From: an uncultured Campylobacter sp. | GTDB taxonomy: Bacteria > Campylobacterota > Campylobacteria > Campylobacterales > Campylobacteraceae | Direction: 5' to 3' | Length of the DNA: 52,279 nt | NCBI GenBank assembly: GCA_900539255.1 | Contig: UQBJ01000012.1 | Coordinates: 1 to 52,279 of the forward strand | In this document: positions 1-6,396 of the stretch, piece after piece | Layout: every line of letters begins with the position of its first letter | Numbering within the stretch: position 1 is the first letter of the stretch | Translations under genes and position numbers: made by a program | The notes under the pieces: generated by a model | What the model was told of the DNA's origin: nothing | The model's input: the letters and a program-made list of their open reading frames with translations, nothing else | Database searches by the model: none

Positions 1-349
1 AGCGACAATCGAAAATCAAACATTCACGCAAACAATCGACCCCGCGAAATTTAACTCAAATGAGATTTTAAGCGCAAACATAAACGCCTTAAAAGTGCTT
101 GATGAGCTTTTAATCACGCGAAACCTTGCCACAAAAGAGCAAAAAGAGCTTTTAAGCGCATTTAGCGGCGCGGGCGGGCGATTTAGCGATGAGCTAAACA
201 AGATAAGAAAGGCAAATCCAAACGATGAACGACTTGCCTACATAAACGGACTTTTAAAGCAAATCAACGAAAATCTACCAAAGGCAAGCGGTTTGGGCGG
301 TTTGACTATGTTTGTACAGAGCAAAACGCAAGGGATAAGCAAATTTTAA
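1..349 (+). CDS. 5'-truncated phage or mobile-element protein, possibly helicase/methyltransferase N-terminal motif
   Basis: The frame is open from base 2 to a TAA at 347-349, so the gene starts before the window. The visible 115 residues are hydrophilic and mostly helical. A stretch reading ALKVLDEL..., then RNLATKEQKELLSAFSGAGG, resembles the 'aTpeEqaiLarYsGwGGl' motif found before the catalytic part of very large helicase/N6-methylase proteins of mobile elements. If so, only a stub is left, because no helicase or methylase domain follows. The same frame stays open after the TAA to 628 without a usable start codon, which suggests a broken gene. The family call is inference from one motif. 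Confidence 0.4.
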   Translation, partial: ATIENQTFTQTIDPAKFNSNEILSANINALKVLDELLITRNLATKEQKELLSAFSGAGGRFSDELNKIRKANPNDERLAYINGLLKQINENLPKASGLGGLTMFVQSKTQGISKF

Positions 350-628
350 AGCAAAAACAATGAATGCTTTTTTGTTTATGATGGCGAGGGTGAGTTAGAG
401 CTTGAAAGCGAGTGCGTTAAAAAGTATGATTTTGAAAATTTAAATGTTAAATTTTTGGATTTTTATTTGGGCGAGCGCAAACACCACGCCCACGCCGATG
501 AGAGCGAAAAAAGGCTAGTAGAGGATTTTTGCGTGCTTTTTTCTTTGAATGAAATGTGCGAAAAGTCTAAAATCGTGCCAGCTTATTATGCTGCGATTTT
601 GGATAAAATCTTTGGCAAAAAGGCTTAA
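350..628 (+). pseudogene. In-frame continuation after the TAA at 347-349
   Basis: Directly after the TAA the same frame encodes about 92 acidic, soluble-looking residues (starting SKNNECFFVYDGEGE) ending in a TAA at 626-628. There is no ATG near its beginning and no ribosome site, so it is best read as the distal part of the truncated gene, separated by a nonsense mutation. Its end overlaps the end of the convergent small gene at 625 by four bases, as expected for two genes packed tail to tail. No family was recognised. Confidence 0.45.
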
Positions 629-808
629 AAAGGCTTTTTGGTTAAATTTCGTGCTTGAAAATAAGCTACAAGCACAAGAGCTAAACAAAAGCCTATAAAA
701 ATGTAAGTTTCCATAAAATCCCCTTTGTAATTCTTTGATTTTATCATCTATGCCAAAGCTTACAGCCACTAAAACCGCAAGCGAGATGATAAATGCGCTA
801 ATTATCAC
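515..808 (-). CDS. Small phage protein with N-terminal transmembrane helix
   Basis: It starts with GTG at 808, whose bases overlap the TGA of the upstream 41-residue gene (GTGA overlap), indicating translational coupling. Residues 1-20 form a hydrophobic helix, followed by a charged stretch (DDKIKELQ), which is typical of small phage holin, spanin or accessory proteins. The last 60 residues overlap the nested 29-residue gene and the opposite-strand frame and look less protein-like. The true product may be only the first 30-50 residues if the gene has been frameshifted. The start is supported and the full length is uncertain. Confidence 0.4.
   Translation of the reverse strand: MIISAFIISLAVLVAVSFGIDDKIKELQRGFYGNLHFYRLLFSSCACSLFSSTKFNQKAFLSLFAKDFIQNRSIISWHDFRLFAHFIQRKKHAKILY
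625..714 (-). CDS. 29-residue phage membrane peptide
   Basis: A 29-codon frame (starting METYIFIGFCLALVLVAYF) consists of one transmembrane segment and a short basic tail. It has a strong ribosome site, AAAGGGG seven bases before the ATG. It lies entirely inside the larger minus-strand frame 515-808 in another reading frame. The nested arrangement recalls phage lysis accessory genes, but no lipobox is present and no function can be assigned. It ends against the plus-strand frame closing at 628. Confidence 0.45.
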   Translation of the reverse strand: METYIFIGFCLALVLVAYFQARNLTKKPF

Positions 809-930
809 GCATAAAATAACATTTTGTAGTTAGTGATAAACCAGCCGACAATCGCTACTATCGCGCCGACTATCACGCCCCGCCAAAACCTTAACTCCGC
901 TAATCTTTCTTTAACCTGCTCTTTACTCAT
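805..930 (-). CDS. 41-residue phage membrane protein
   Basis: This frame was found directly in the sequence. It runs from ATG at 930 to TGA at 807-805 and encodes a charged amphipathic start (MSKEQVKERLAELRFWRG), a transmembrane helix and a short tail. The TGA overlaps the GTG of the next gene. Three tiny membrane-protein genes (930, 808 and 714 starts) thus follow each other on the minus strand, as in phage lysis regions. No family was recognised. Confidence 0.5.
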   Translation of the reverse strand: MSKEQVKERLAELRFWRGVIVGAIVAIVGWFITNYKMLFYA

Positions 931-988
931 AAAAGCATTATAACATTTTTCTTAAATTTTTGCATTTTTCCTTAAATTTCGTGCAAAT

Positions 989-1312
989 TTAAATTCGCCA
1001 GCTCATCGAGCCGCCATAAATGTGCGTGTTTGTTTTAGGCGAGTAGTCTTTTAAAGGCGGTGCGCTCACGCTCTCACTTGCCACGCAGCTCGCAAGCGCA
1101 TCTATGCAGTCGTCCTTGCGAAAAGGCTTTTCAGGGTTAAAGGCTAAAAGCTCTTTTTTGATTTGATTTAGCCCTTGTGCGTTTTGTAAAAACACCAAAT
1201 GCCCGCTTTCTACAAACTTTAACGAGCCTTTTTTACACCGCAAAGTCGCAGGGCGCAAAGGCTTCCAGCTTTCATTAAAAGGGCTTTTTTGGTTTTCAAA
1301 GGCGCGTGTCAA
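989..1312 (-). pseudogene. Chimera of a gpG fragment and a terminase large-subunit C-terminus
   Basis: The first 39 residues are nearly the same as an internal part of the gpG-like protein at 2994-3461 (shared FENQKSPFNESWKPL). The remaining residues (NQIKKELLAF..., FRKDDCIDALASC) look like the C-terminal end of a phage terminase large subunit, where a DDxxDALA-type sequence is usual. Neither half is complete, and the rest of the terminase and the portal gene are missing. The fusion therefore looks like a deletion or recombination scar in a dying prophage. Expression is doubtful. Confidence 0.6.
1200..1305. repeat. Internal duplicate of gpG coding sequence
   Basis: About 106 bases match 3228-3338 inside the gpG-like gene with only a handful of differences. 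A second matching stretch of about 50 bases lies at 1660-1703 and 3476-3525, just upstream of the genes starting at 1631 and 3461. It encodes the same short peptide (MKIFKKALKAV) before each gene. The prophage end therefore contains two related segments, one intact and one rearranged. Confidence 0.75.
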
Positions 1313-1631
1313 TGCTTGATTTTATAGTGCTTTCGATGCGCTCTTTGGTTTCTTCATTCACCGCTTGCCCAAAGGCGTTCAGTTCGTTTGCAAAGCGTGG
1401 CAAGGCGAGCAAGAAATTATCAGCCCTTTCGTTAAAGTTCGCACTATCCGCACTCGTGGGCGGTGTGGGTAGTGGGGTGATTTGCGCCTGCGTGCTTTGT
1501 GCTGCACTGCTTTGGCTTGTTTGTGCGCTTTGCTCTTGTGTGCTTGCCGCACTTTGTGCTTGCGTGCTTTGCTCTGCGCTTAAATTCTCGCTGCTTTGAG
1601 CGTTTTGCTCATCTCGTGTTGTTTTGCTCAT
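1296..1631 (-). CDS. Small Q/S/A-rich phage protein
   Basis: I chose the ATG at 1631 because AAGGAGAG lies just before it; the upstream in-frame ATG at 1664 has no such site. The protein has about 111 residues. Residues 1-55 are low complexity with repeated STQAQS/EQSAQ units, followed by a proline-threonine linker and a helical C-terminal half (NFNERADNFLLALPRFANELN). The final TRL is created where the frame runs into the copied gpG segment at about 1300, so the natural C-terminus has probably been replaced. A structural or scaffold role is possible but not shown. Confidence 0.5.
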   Translation of the reverse strand: MSKTTRDEQNAQSSENLSAEQSTQAQSAASTQEQSAQTSQSSAAQSTQAQITPLPTPPTSADSANFNERADNFLLALPRFANELNAFGQAVNEETKERIESTIKSSIDTRL

Positions 1632-1745
1632 TTTCTCTCCTTTTATTTTGTTTTTAAAGCCCATTTAAACAGCTTTTAAAGCCTTTTTAAAGATTTTCAT
1701 TTTTTAGCCTTGACTTTGTTTTTGAAATTTTGTAAAATTGTTTTT

Positions 1746-1830
1746 GAGACACAAGGACGAGAACGGGATTATCCTAACCCGCTGAAAAAATGCGTGCAAA
1801 TGCAACGGATTCTTATTTGCGTTGTGTCTC
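1746..1830. other. 85-base structured element with closing 9-bp stem
   Basis: GAGACACAA at 1746-1754 is complementary to TTGTGTCTC at 1822-1830. Inside this stem are two further potential hairpins: CGGG/CCCG at 1764-1781 and GCAAAT/ATTTGC at 1796-1820. Together they would give a three-way junction. The element overlaps the last codons and stop of the gpF-like gene on the minus strand. I see no tRNA T-loop or CCA logic. It could be an RNA end structure, a processed RNA or a DNA site. Confidence 0.4.
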
Positions 1831-3000
1831 ATCTCTACTCCATATCTTAAATTTATGCTTTGTCAAACTCTCTTTTTTGCTGCTATGCACCAAACTTTCA
1901 AAAAACACTTTCTTTTCACCAGCCAAACTCTTAACGCTCATCATATACCACACGCCAAGTTTGCTTACAGCAAGGTATTTGTTTGGATTTTTAATGTCCT
2001 CATCTTGCCAAATTTCAAGTTTATCACTATGCAAAAAATAAGGCGCAAGAGCATAATCAAACGCCGATACTTCTTTGTGTTTGTCTAAATGTTTTTGTAG
2101 CTCGCTTGCACCCATTTCAAAATTTTCAGCCTCATTTTTTAAAAAGCTTTTTAAATCATCAGGCATTTTACATAAAGGCAAAATAACCTGTTCTTTCGCG
2201 CTTTTTAGTTGTTTAATAGTTTCCCACGCTTGGCGACCCTCTTTTAATTGCTTTTTAACGGTGTTTAAAGCCTCGCGTGCGCTTTGGTTTTTAACATACT
2301 TTTTAAGCTTATTTTCTATGATGAGTTGTAAGCCGTTATCGTTTTTTTCAAGGTTTCTTGTATCATAATCCCAGTCCTTTTCAGCGATATTAAGCTTTTG
2401 GGCGGGTGAGCTTTCTTTAAAGCCAAATTCATCTAAATCCTCTTTTGAGTAGCTATCCACACGGCAACGGCAATTCCACCCATTAGGTGGGTAGTTTTTT
2501 TCCCAAAAAGGGTCTTTTTTCTTTAAAATTAGTCCGTGCATTTGCGCGTGAGTGTGCCTTGTGCGGCTGTCTAAAATACACACATAACGCAAATACTCAT
2601 CACTGCTTTGCTCTTGCGCCCTTGCTCTACTTTGTGCGTAGGCTGTGCGTGTGTTGGTGTAAAAGATTTTTTTAAGGCGACTTGCGCCCACTTCAATGCT
2701 CTTTTTTTTACCTGTTTTTGGGTTTATCACTTCAACGCTCTTGCCAAACCAGCCGTGCTTTTGTAGGGTTGGTTTTAGCTCTTTAACCCAGCTTTGATAG
2801 CTTTGCCCCTCAACAAAGGCATTTTCAAGGCTTGTTTGTATGTCGCTTAACAAATCAATCTGCGTGATTTTAGCTATGGTAAAAGCCCTTTGATGAGCTT
2901 CAAATTTTATCTCATCATAATCAAAATAGATTTCGCCCTTTTTACTCATCAAAAAGGCTATGTTGTCTAATGGTGGGTTGTTGAAGCTGAAATTTACCAT
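1813..3000 (-). CDS. Mu gpF-like head morphogenesis protein with probable C-terminal nuclease domain
   Basis: This 395-residue protein belongs to the Mu gpF / SPP1 gp7 minor head protein group. Around residues 130-200 it has the typical region (DSRTRHTHAQMHG, then PPNGWNCRCRV). Residues 260-390 form a separate domain with LQKHLDKHKE, then FDYALAPYF, then two strands around KYLAVSKLGVWYMM and KKVFFESL. This pattern resembles the barnase/EndoU/colicin/RelE-like nuclease domains (PBECR group) often fused to this family. It overlaps the end of the gpG gene by 7 bases, so the two are coupled. Head role by family: well supported; nuclease domain: inference. Confidence 0.8.
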   Translation of the reverse strand: MVNFSFNNPPLDNIAFLMSKKGEIYFDYDEIKFEAHQRAFTIAKITQIDLLSDIQTSLENAFVEGQSYQSWVKELKPTLQKHGWFGKSVEVINPKTGKKKSIEVGASRLKKIFYTNTRTAYAQSRARAQEQSSDEYLRYVCILDSRTRHTHAQMHGLILKKKDPFWEKNYPPNGWNCRCRVDSYSKEDLDEFGFKESSPAQKLNIAEKDWDYDTRNLEKNDNGLQLIIENKLKKYVKNQSAREALNTVKKQLKEGRQAWETIKQLKSAKEQVILPLCKMPDDLKSFLKNEAENFEMGASELQKHLDKHKEVSAFDYALAPYFLHSDKLEIWQDEDIKNPNKYLAVSKLGVWYMMSVKSLAGEKKVFFESLVHSSKKESLTKHKFKIWSRDETQRK

Positions 3001-3461
3001 TTTTCAAGTCCTAAATGCTTAATTAAAGCGTTTTGCAAACGAGTGGCTGTTTGCTTTGGCAACTCACCAGCCTTATTTATAGGCAAAAAGGGGCGTGCTG
3101 GGATTGTTACTTTATGATTTCGCCCTGCCTTTCCGCCAAACTGATGAATAGCTGCATACTCTAAATTTGTCCCCACACTCACGCTCTTTTGCCTCAAATC
3201 GCTGTGGCTTTGGATACTTCGCTTTAAATGCCCGCTTTCTACTAGCTTTAACGAGCCTTTTTTACGCCGCAAAGTCGCAGGGCTTAAAGGCTTCCAGCTT
3301 TCATTAAAAGGGCTTTTTTGGTTTTCAAAGGCGCGCGTGGTGGCGTTTTTAGTCGCATTTCCCACCTCGCCCAAAAGCTCGCTCCACGCCACGCGCGCGC
3401 TCACCCTTTTTTCGTAGGCTTTAAACTTTTTGCAAAATGCTTTTAAATCCATCGTTGCCAT
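2994..3461 (-). CDS. Mu gpG-like virion morphogenesis protein
   Basis: This is a 155-residue phage virion morphogenesis (Mu gpG-type) protein. Features seen are the basic N-terminus, W-x-P-L-x-P-A-T-L-R-R-K, the 'SGHLKRSIQ' segment, 'YAAIHQFGG' and the closing 'ARPFLPINKAG' with a C-terminal helix, all usual in this family. TAAAGGAG precedes the ATG. It appears intact although a copy of its middle lies at 1200-1305. In Mu the corresponding gene follows gpF; here it precedes it, consistent with rearrangement or a variant order. Confidence 0.75.
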   Translation of the reverse strand: MATMDLKAFCKKFKAYEKRVSARVAWSELLGEVGNATKNATTRAFENQKSPFNESWKPLSPATLRRKKGSLKLVESGHLKRSIQSHSDLRQKSVSVGTNLEYAAIHQFGGKAGRNHKVTIPARPFLPINKAGELPKQTATRLQNALIKHLGLEKW

Positions 3462-3488
3462 TTTTACTCCTTTTACTTTAAAGCCTAT

Positions 3489-3644
3489 TTAAACAGCTTT
3501 TAAAGCCTTTTTAAAGATTTTCATTTTAAGATTACACTTACTGCCATTATCTTTTATTTTGCTTGCTCGATACAGCACGAAAACAACAGCAAGCACAAGG
3601 ATGATGATTAGCGCAATATCATTTAGCGTTAAAGGCAATGTCAT
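3489..3644 (-). CDS. 51-residue phage membrane protein
   Basis: The frame runs from ATG at 3644 to TAA at 3491-3489, with a strong AAGGGGG ribosome site. It encodes a single transmembrane helix (NDIALIIILVLAVVFVLY) and a basic tail ending MKIFKKALKAV. The end of the frame recurs upstream of the gene starting at 1631. It is the first gene of the visible minus-strand phage block. No function was recognised. Confidence 0.5.
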   Translation of the reverse strand: MTLPLTLNDIALIIILVLAVVFVLYRASKIKDNGSKCNLKMKIFKKALKAV

Positions 3645-3655
3645 TTTAATCCCCC

Positions 3656-3685
3656 TTGACATTTTCTCAAAATTTGAGTTATAAT
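3656..3685 (+). promoter_or_regulatory. Near-consensus sigma70 promoter
   Basis: TTGACA at 3656-3661 and TATAAT at 3680-3685 are separated by 18 bases. A full -35 box is unusual in Campylobacter, whose promoters generally lack one. It points toward the small RNA-like segment at 3692-3768 and the hydC junction. Confidence 0.6.
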
Positions 3686-3691
3686 TTGTTT

Positions 3692-3768
3692 GTTAAAACG
3701 AAGATTTACACTTTTGGGTGCGTTTAGCAGGGTAAGCGAAGTCTTCGATAGCCCCCTGCTTTTATTTT
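3692..3768 (+). ncRNA. Possible short RNA ending in an intrinsic terminator
   Basis: Downstream of the promoter, AGCAGGG near 3728 pairs with CCCCTGCT near 3752 and is followed by a T-rich run, giving a terminator-like end. Between them CGAAG and CTTCG can pair. CGAAGA near 3700 could also pair with TCTTCG, so alternative folds are possible. There is no reading frame of note in about 75 bases. It may be a phage-encoded regulatory RNA or simply a leader-terminator unit at the phage end. Confidence 0.4.
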
Positions 3769-3779
3769 TTATCATCTAA

Positions 3780-4088
3780 CACCTCCAAAGCCTCTCTTAT
3801 CAGCTTTTTTATCTTGTCATCGCTGGTATCATACTCACGGGGCTGATTTTATACACAAACTGCTACCACGATGGGCTTGGAGGCGTTCTTGGGGTTGTGC
3901 TTCGCCCTGTGGAGGCTCTTTTTGGCGGGCTTGCTGAGGTGCGCACTTGGCATAGGATTTTGATGTGGGTTATCATTGTTTTTGTGTGTATCCACATTTA
4001 TATGGCTGTGTTTAACGCCGTCAAAGGCAAGGACGGCGCACTTGATGCGATATTTAGTGGCTACAAATTTGAAAAAGACGAGGCTTAG
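3780..4088 (+). pseudogene. hydC: 3' fragment of hydC, NiFe-hydrogenase cytochrome b subunit
   Basis: From about 3780 the frame ending at 4086-4088 encodes about 102 residues (HLQSLSYQLF..., IILTGLILY, YHDGLGG, GGLAEVRTWHRILMW, IHIYMAVFNAVKGK). These match the last two membrane helices and C-terminus of the cytochrome b subunit that passes electrons from hydrogenase to menaquinone. The protein normally has over 200 residues with two more helices. In this frame a TAA lies at 3777-3779 and everything upstream is phage. The prophage boundary therefore lies at about 3770-3785 and the gene is cut. A shorter GTG start at 3897 is possible but would not give a working protein. Confidence 0.85.
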
Positions 4089-4628
4089 TTGAATTTCCTT
4101 GTCTTAGGCGTAGGCAACATAATGTTTGCCGATGAGGGCTTAGGCGTTCATCTTTGCAAACTTATATCAAAAAACTACGCCTTTTCTCACCCAAACTACC
4201 GCCTTGATTTCATCGATGGCGGCACTTTGGGCTTGCGCCTTAGCTATCTCATCGCTAAATACGACAAAATGGTAGTTTTGGATTGTTTGGAGGCTGATGA
4301 TGGCGAAGTTGGCGAGGTGTTTTTCTTTCCTTACGAGGCTATGCCCGCCAAAGTGTCATTTAGCGGCAGTGCGCACGAGGTAGAAATGCTCCAAACCTTG
4401 CAGTATATGGAGCTAGCAGGCGACTTGCCCCAAACGCACATTTTAGGCTTTGTCCCCAAGCGCATTGAGCCGATGAGCTTTGAGCTTTCAGCACAAGCCT
4501 TAAAGGCGGCTTTTGCTATGGAGCAAAGTTTGCTGAATTTCTTGCAAAATGAGGGCTTTACTCACCAAAAAATCGCCAATTTCACCCTACAAGAACTCGC
4601 CCTAAAAAGCTACAAAAACGAAGATTAA
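4089..4628 (+). CDS. hydD: Hydrogenase maturation endopeptidase
   Basis: This 179-residue protein is of the HyaD/HybD family, which clips the C-terminal peptide of the NiFe-hydrogenase large subunit after nickel insertion. The nickel-sensing residues expected in the family are present: Glu in FADEGLGVH, Asp in VVLDCLEADDG and His in GSAHEVEML. The start is TTG immediately after the hydC stop at 4086-4088, so the pair was once cotranscribed. The length is normal. The prophage in hydC separates this gene from the native operon promoter, so its expression may depend on phage-end transcription such as the promoter at 3656. Confidence 0.88.
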   Translation: MNFLVLGVGNIMFADEGLGVHLCKLISKNYAFSHPNYRLDFIDGGTLGLRLSYLIAKYDKMVVLDCLEADDGEVGEVFFFPYEAMPAKVSFSGSAHEVEMLQTLQYMELAGDLPQTHILGFVPKRIEPMSFELSAQALKAAFAMEQSLLNFLQNEGFTHQKIANFTLQELALKSYKNED

Positions 4629-4886
4629 AAAATTTTTTTGAAAAATTTAATTTATTTGTTTAAATTTGATTTGTTTTATCAAAAAAGCGTAAATTTTGCC
4701 TTTAAATTCGTTGTCAAACGACTTTCACAAAAAGCAAAACGCATTTTTAGCTCATCATTTGCAAACCTTGCAAGCACAAAGCCCAACAATCCACTTTCAA
4801 AACTTTATTTTGCAAATAGCTTGCCACGCAAAGCGTGAGCCTTGCCCACAATGACATAAATTTAGGGCTTACTCTAAATTTTTTCG
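4629..4886. other. Non-coding stretch after hydD
   Basis: No convincing gene. A 66-codon plus-strand frame at 4638-4838 is basic and low complexity with no family signal. Bases 4821-4858 may hold a degenerate copy of the hairpin repeat described below (CACGC and GCGTG arms next to ATGAC on the minus orientation). Confidence 0.5.
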
Positions 4887-5412
4887 TGGATTGCCGCGCC
4901 GTTTTTCAAAAAAACGGCTCGCAATGACGGCACACCTTTGTCATTTTGAGCGTAGCGACTAGGCGGGTTACAAGGCGTAGCCACAGCCAAAAAATCCACA
5001 CCGCTTGTCATATTGAGCGTTAGCGAAATATCCACAAAATTTAAGATATAACCTTGAATTTACAGAATTTGTCATTTTGAGCCTTTTGCAAAAAAAGGCG
5101 AAAAATCCACACTTTGAATTTATGGATACTTCGCTGCGCTCAGTATGACAAACAAACCCTTGTCATTTTGAGTGAGTGAAACGAGCGAAAAATCCAAAGA
5201 ATTTAAGATATACCTTAAATTCTTATAGAATTTGTCATTTTGAGCCTTTTGCAAAAAAAGGCGAAAAATCCACACTGCTTGTCATTTTGAGTGAGTGAAA
5301 CGAACGAAAAATCCATAAGAATGTTAAGATACACTTTGATTTTGTGGATACTTCGCTGCGCTCAGTATGACAAGGAATTTGTCATTTTGAGCTATCAGCA
5401 TAGCAAAATACC
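4887..5412. repeat. Hairpin-repeat cluster 1a (10 copies)
   Basis: Copies: 4887-4928 (-), 4936-4960 (+, half), 5005-5035 (+), 5069-5110 (+), 5123-5151 (-), 5160-5196 (+), 5232-5273 (+), 5279-5315 (+), 5345-5373 (-), 5379-5412 (+). Each reads TTGTC, a five-base arm, GAGC or similar, a variable inner arm and loop, GCGA, the complementary arm, then TCCA. Arms differ between copies (ATACT/AGTAT, ATTTT/AAAAT, ATATT/AATAT, ATTGC/GCAAT) yet pair. Several copies are joined by a similar AT-rich spacer containing AATTTAAGATATA. The last copy ends exactly at the stop codon of the GIY-YIG gene. Confidence 0.9.
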
Positions 5413-5700
5413 TTAAATTTCATCATACAAATCTCTCCATTGTGGGTTAAATTTCTCTATTAAAGCGATTTTAAAGCCCCTTTTCTTGCCTTTTAAATAC
5501 TTCTCTCGCTCTATCATTGCCTTTATATCGCCGTTTGCTTCATAATACACAAGCTTTGTTAAATCATATCTTTGGCTAAACCCTGCGACAAGCTTGTTTT
5601 TATGCTCGTAAATTCGGCGTTTTAAGTCGTTTGTAATGCCTATGTAAAGCGTGCCGTTGCGTTTGTTTGTGATGATATAAATGCAATAGCTTTTGTTCAT
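5413..5700 (-). CDS. Small GIY-YIG nuclease-domain protein
   Basis: This 95-residue protein is a single GIY-YIG domain (COG2827 type). It has the two motif strands (YCIYIITN and GTLYIGITND), the catalytic Arg in LKRRIYEHK, the metal-binding Glu in IEREKYLKG, and the usual C-terminus (FNPQWRDLYDEI). I chose the ATG at 5700 over the one at 5721 because AAAGG lies just before it and the domain begins there. Family members are stand-alone DNA nucleases of unknown role. It is the only gene between hydD and flgE and lies among hairpin repeats, with copies ending at base 5412 and beginning at 5745. Confidence 0.88.
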   Translation of the reverse strand: MNKSYCIYIITNKRNGTLYIGITNDLKRRIYEHKNKLVAGFSQRYDLTKLVYYEANGDIKAMIEREKYLKGKKRGFKIALIEKFNPQWRDLYDEI

Positions 5701-5744
5701 TTTCTGCCTTTTTTGTAGCATTTTAGCATTTTTGTTTTATCGTT

Positions 5745-6119
5745 TGGATACTTCGCCAAAGGCTCGGTATGACAAACAAACCCTTGTCATTTTGAGCCTT
5801 TTGCAAAAAGGCGAAAAATCCACACCGCTTGTCATATTGAGCGTTAGCGAAATATCCACAGAATTTAAAATACGCTTTGAATTTATGGATACTTCACTTT
5901 GCTACGCAAAGTTCAGTATGACAAATAAAGGGCAAAATCGCCCTTTATTTAGCCGGCCAAAAGGCAAGCTACAAGGCAAGCCCAAAAAGCCGTCAGCTAG
6001 CAAAGCCCAAAGCCCAACCAGCCACACACACACAAAAAAACCCTAAAATTATGGATACTTCGCTTCGCTCAGTATGACAAGAAATAGCAAAGTATAACAA
6101 AGACAAGTCAGTATGACAA
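5745..6119. repeat. Hairpin-repeat cluster 1b
   Basis: Copies: 5745-5775 (-), 5784-5823 (+), 5829-5859 (+), 5886-5924 (-), 6052-6080 (-) and a half copy at about 6107-6119 (-). The copy at 5886-5924 has a long inner stem ACTTTGC/GCAAAGT: the usual inner G-C pair is replaced by A-T with the pairing kept, while the adjacent GA/GA remains. The copy at 5745-5775 has inner stem GCC/GGC. The spacer before 5886 resembles those in cluster 1a. Confidence 0.88.
5923..5950. terminator. Bidirectional terminator-like hairpin
   Basis: AAATAAAGGGC, a six-base loop and GCCCTTTATTT form a perfect 11-bp stem with A/T-rich ends on both strands. An almost identical element lies at 6152-6179, differing in one loop base. 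Confidence 0.55.
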
Positions 6120-6151
6120 AGAAAAGATAATTTTAACGAGACAAGACGATA

Positions 6152-6179
6152 AAATAAAGGGCAAAATTGCCCTTTATTT
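6152..6179. terminator. Second copy of the AAATAAAGGGC hairpin
   Basis: Same 11-bp stem as at 5923-5950. It lies downstream of flgE on the minus strand. About 200 bases further, CTACAAA at 6293 and TTTGTAG at 6319 form another imperfect hairpin. A GTCAGCTAGCAAAGCC-containing segment also occurs twice, near 5971-6041 and 6331-6378. Confidence 0.55.
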
Positions 6180-6396
6180 AGTCGCCAGCAGAAAAAGCCA
6201 GCAAGTCCAGCAAAGCCCATAAGTAAAAGCCTTGTTAAAAAAGCTCGGCTAAACGCGAGCGAACCGCGCTAACGCACTTCAAGGTTAAGCTACTACAAAC
6301 CCAAACTATTTGTTTGGATTTGTAGAAAGCCCAAAAAGTCGTCAGCTAGCAAAGCCAAAGCCCACACACAAAAAAGCCGCAACCCCCAAAAACAAC

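Noticed and set aside
1746..1830. tRNA or tmRNA-like interpretation of the structured element
   Set aside because: No T-loop consensus, no anticodon arm geometry and no CCA end; only the long closing stem is tRNA-like.
4638..4838. 66-codon plus-strand frame after hydD
   Set aside because: Basic low-complexity product, no ribosome site of note and no family signal; it runs into repeat-like DNA.
4887..5412. CRISPR array
   Set aside because: Repeats occur in both orientations, vary in length and stem sequence, and spacers are related to each other; no cas genes are present.
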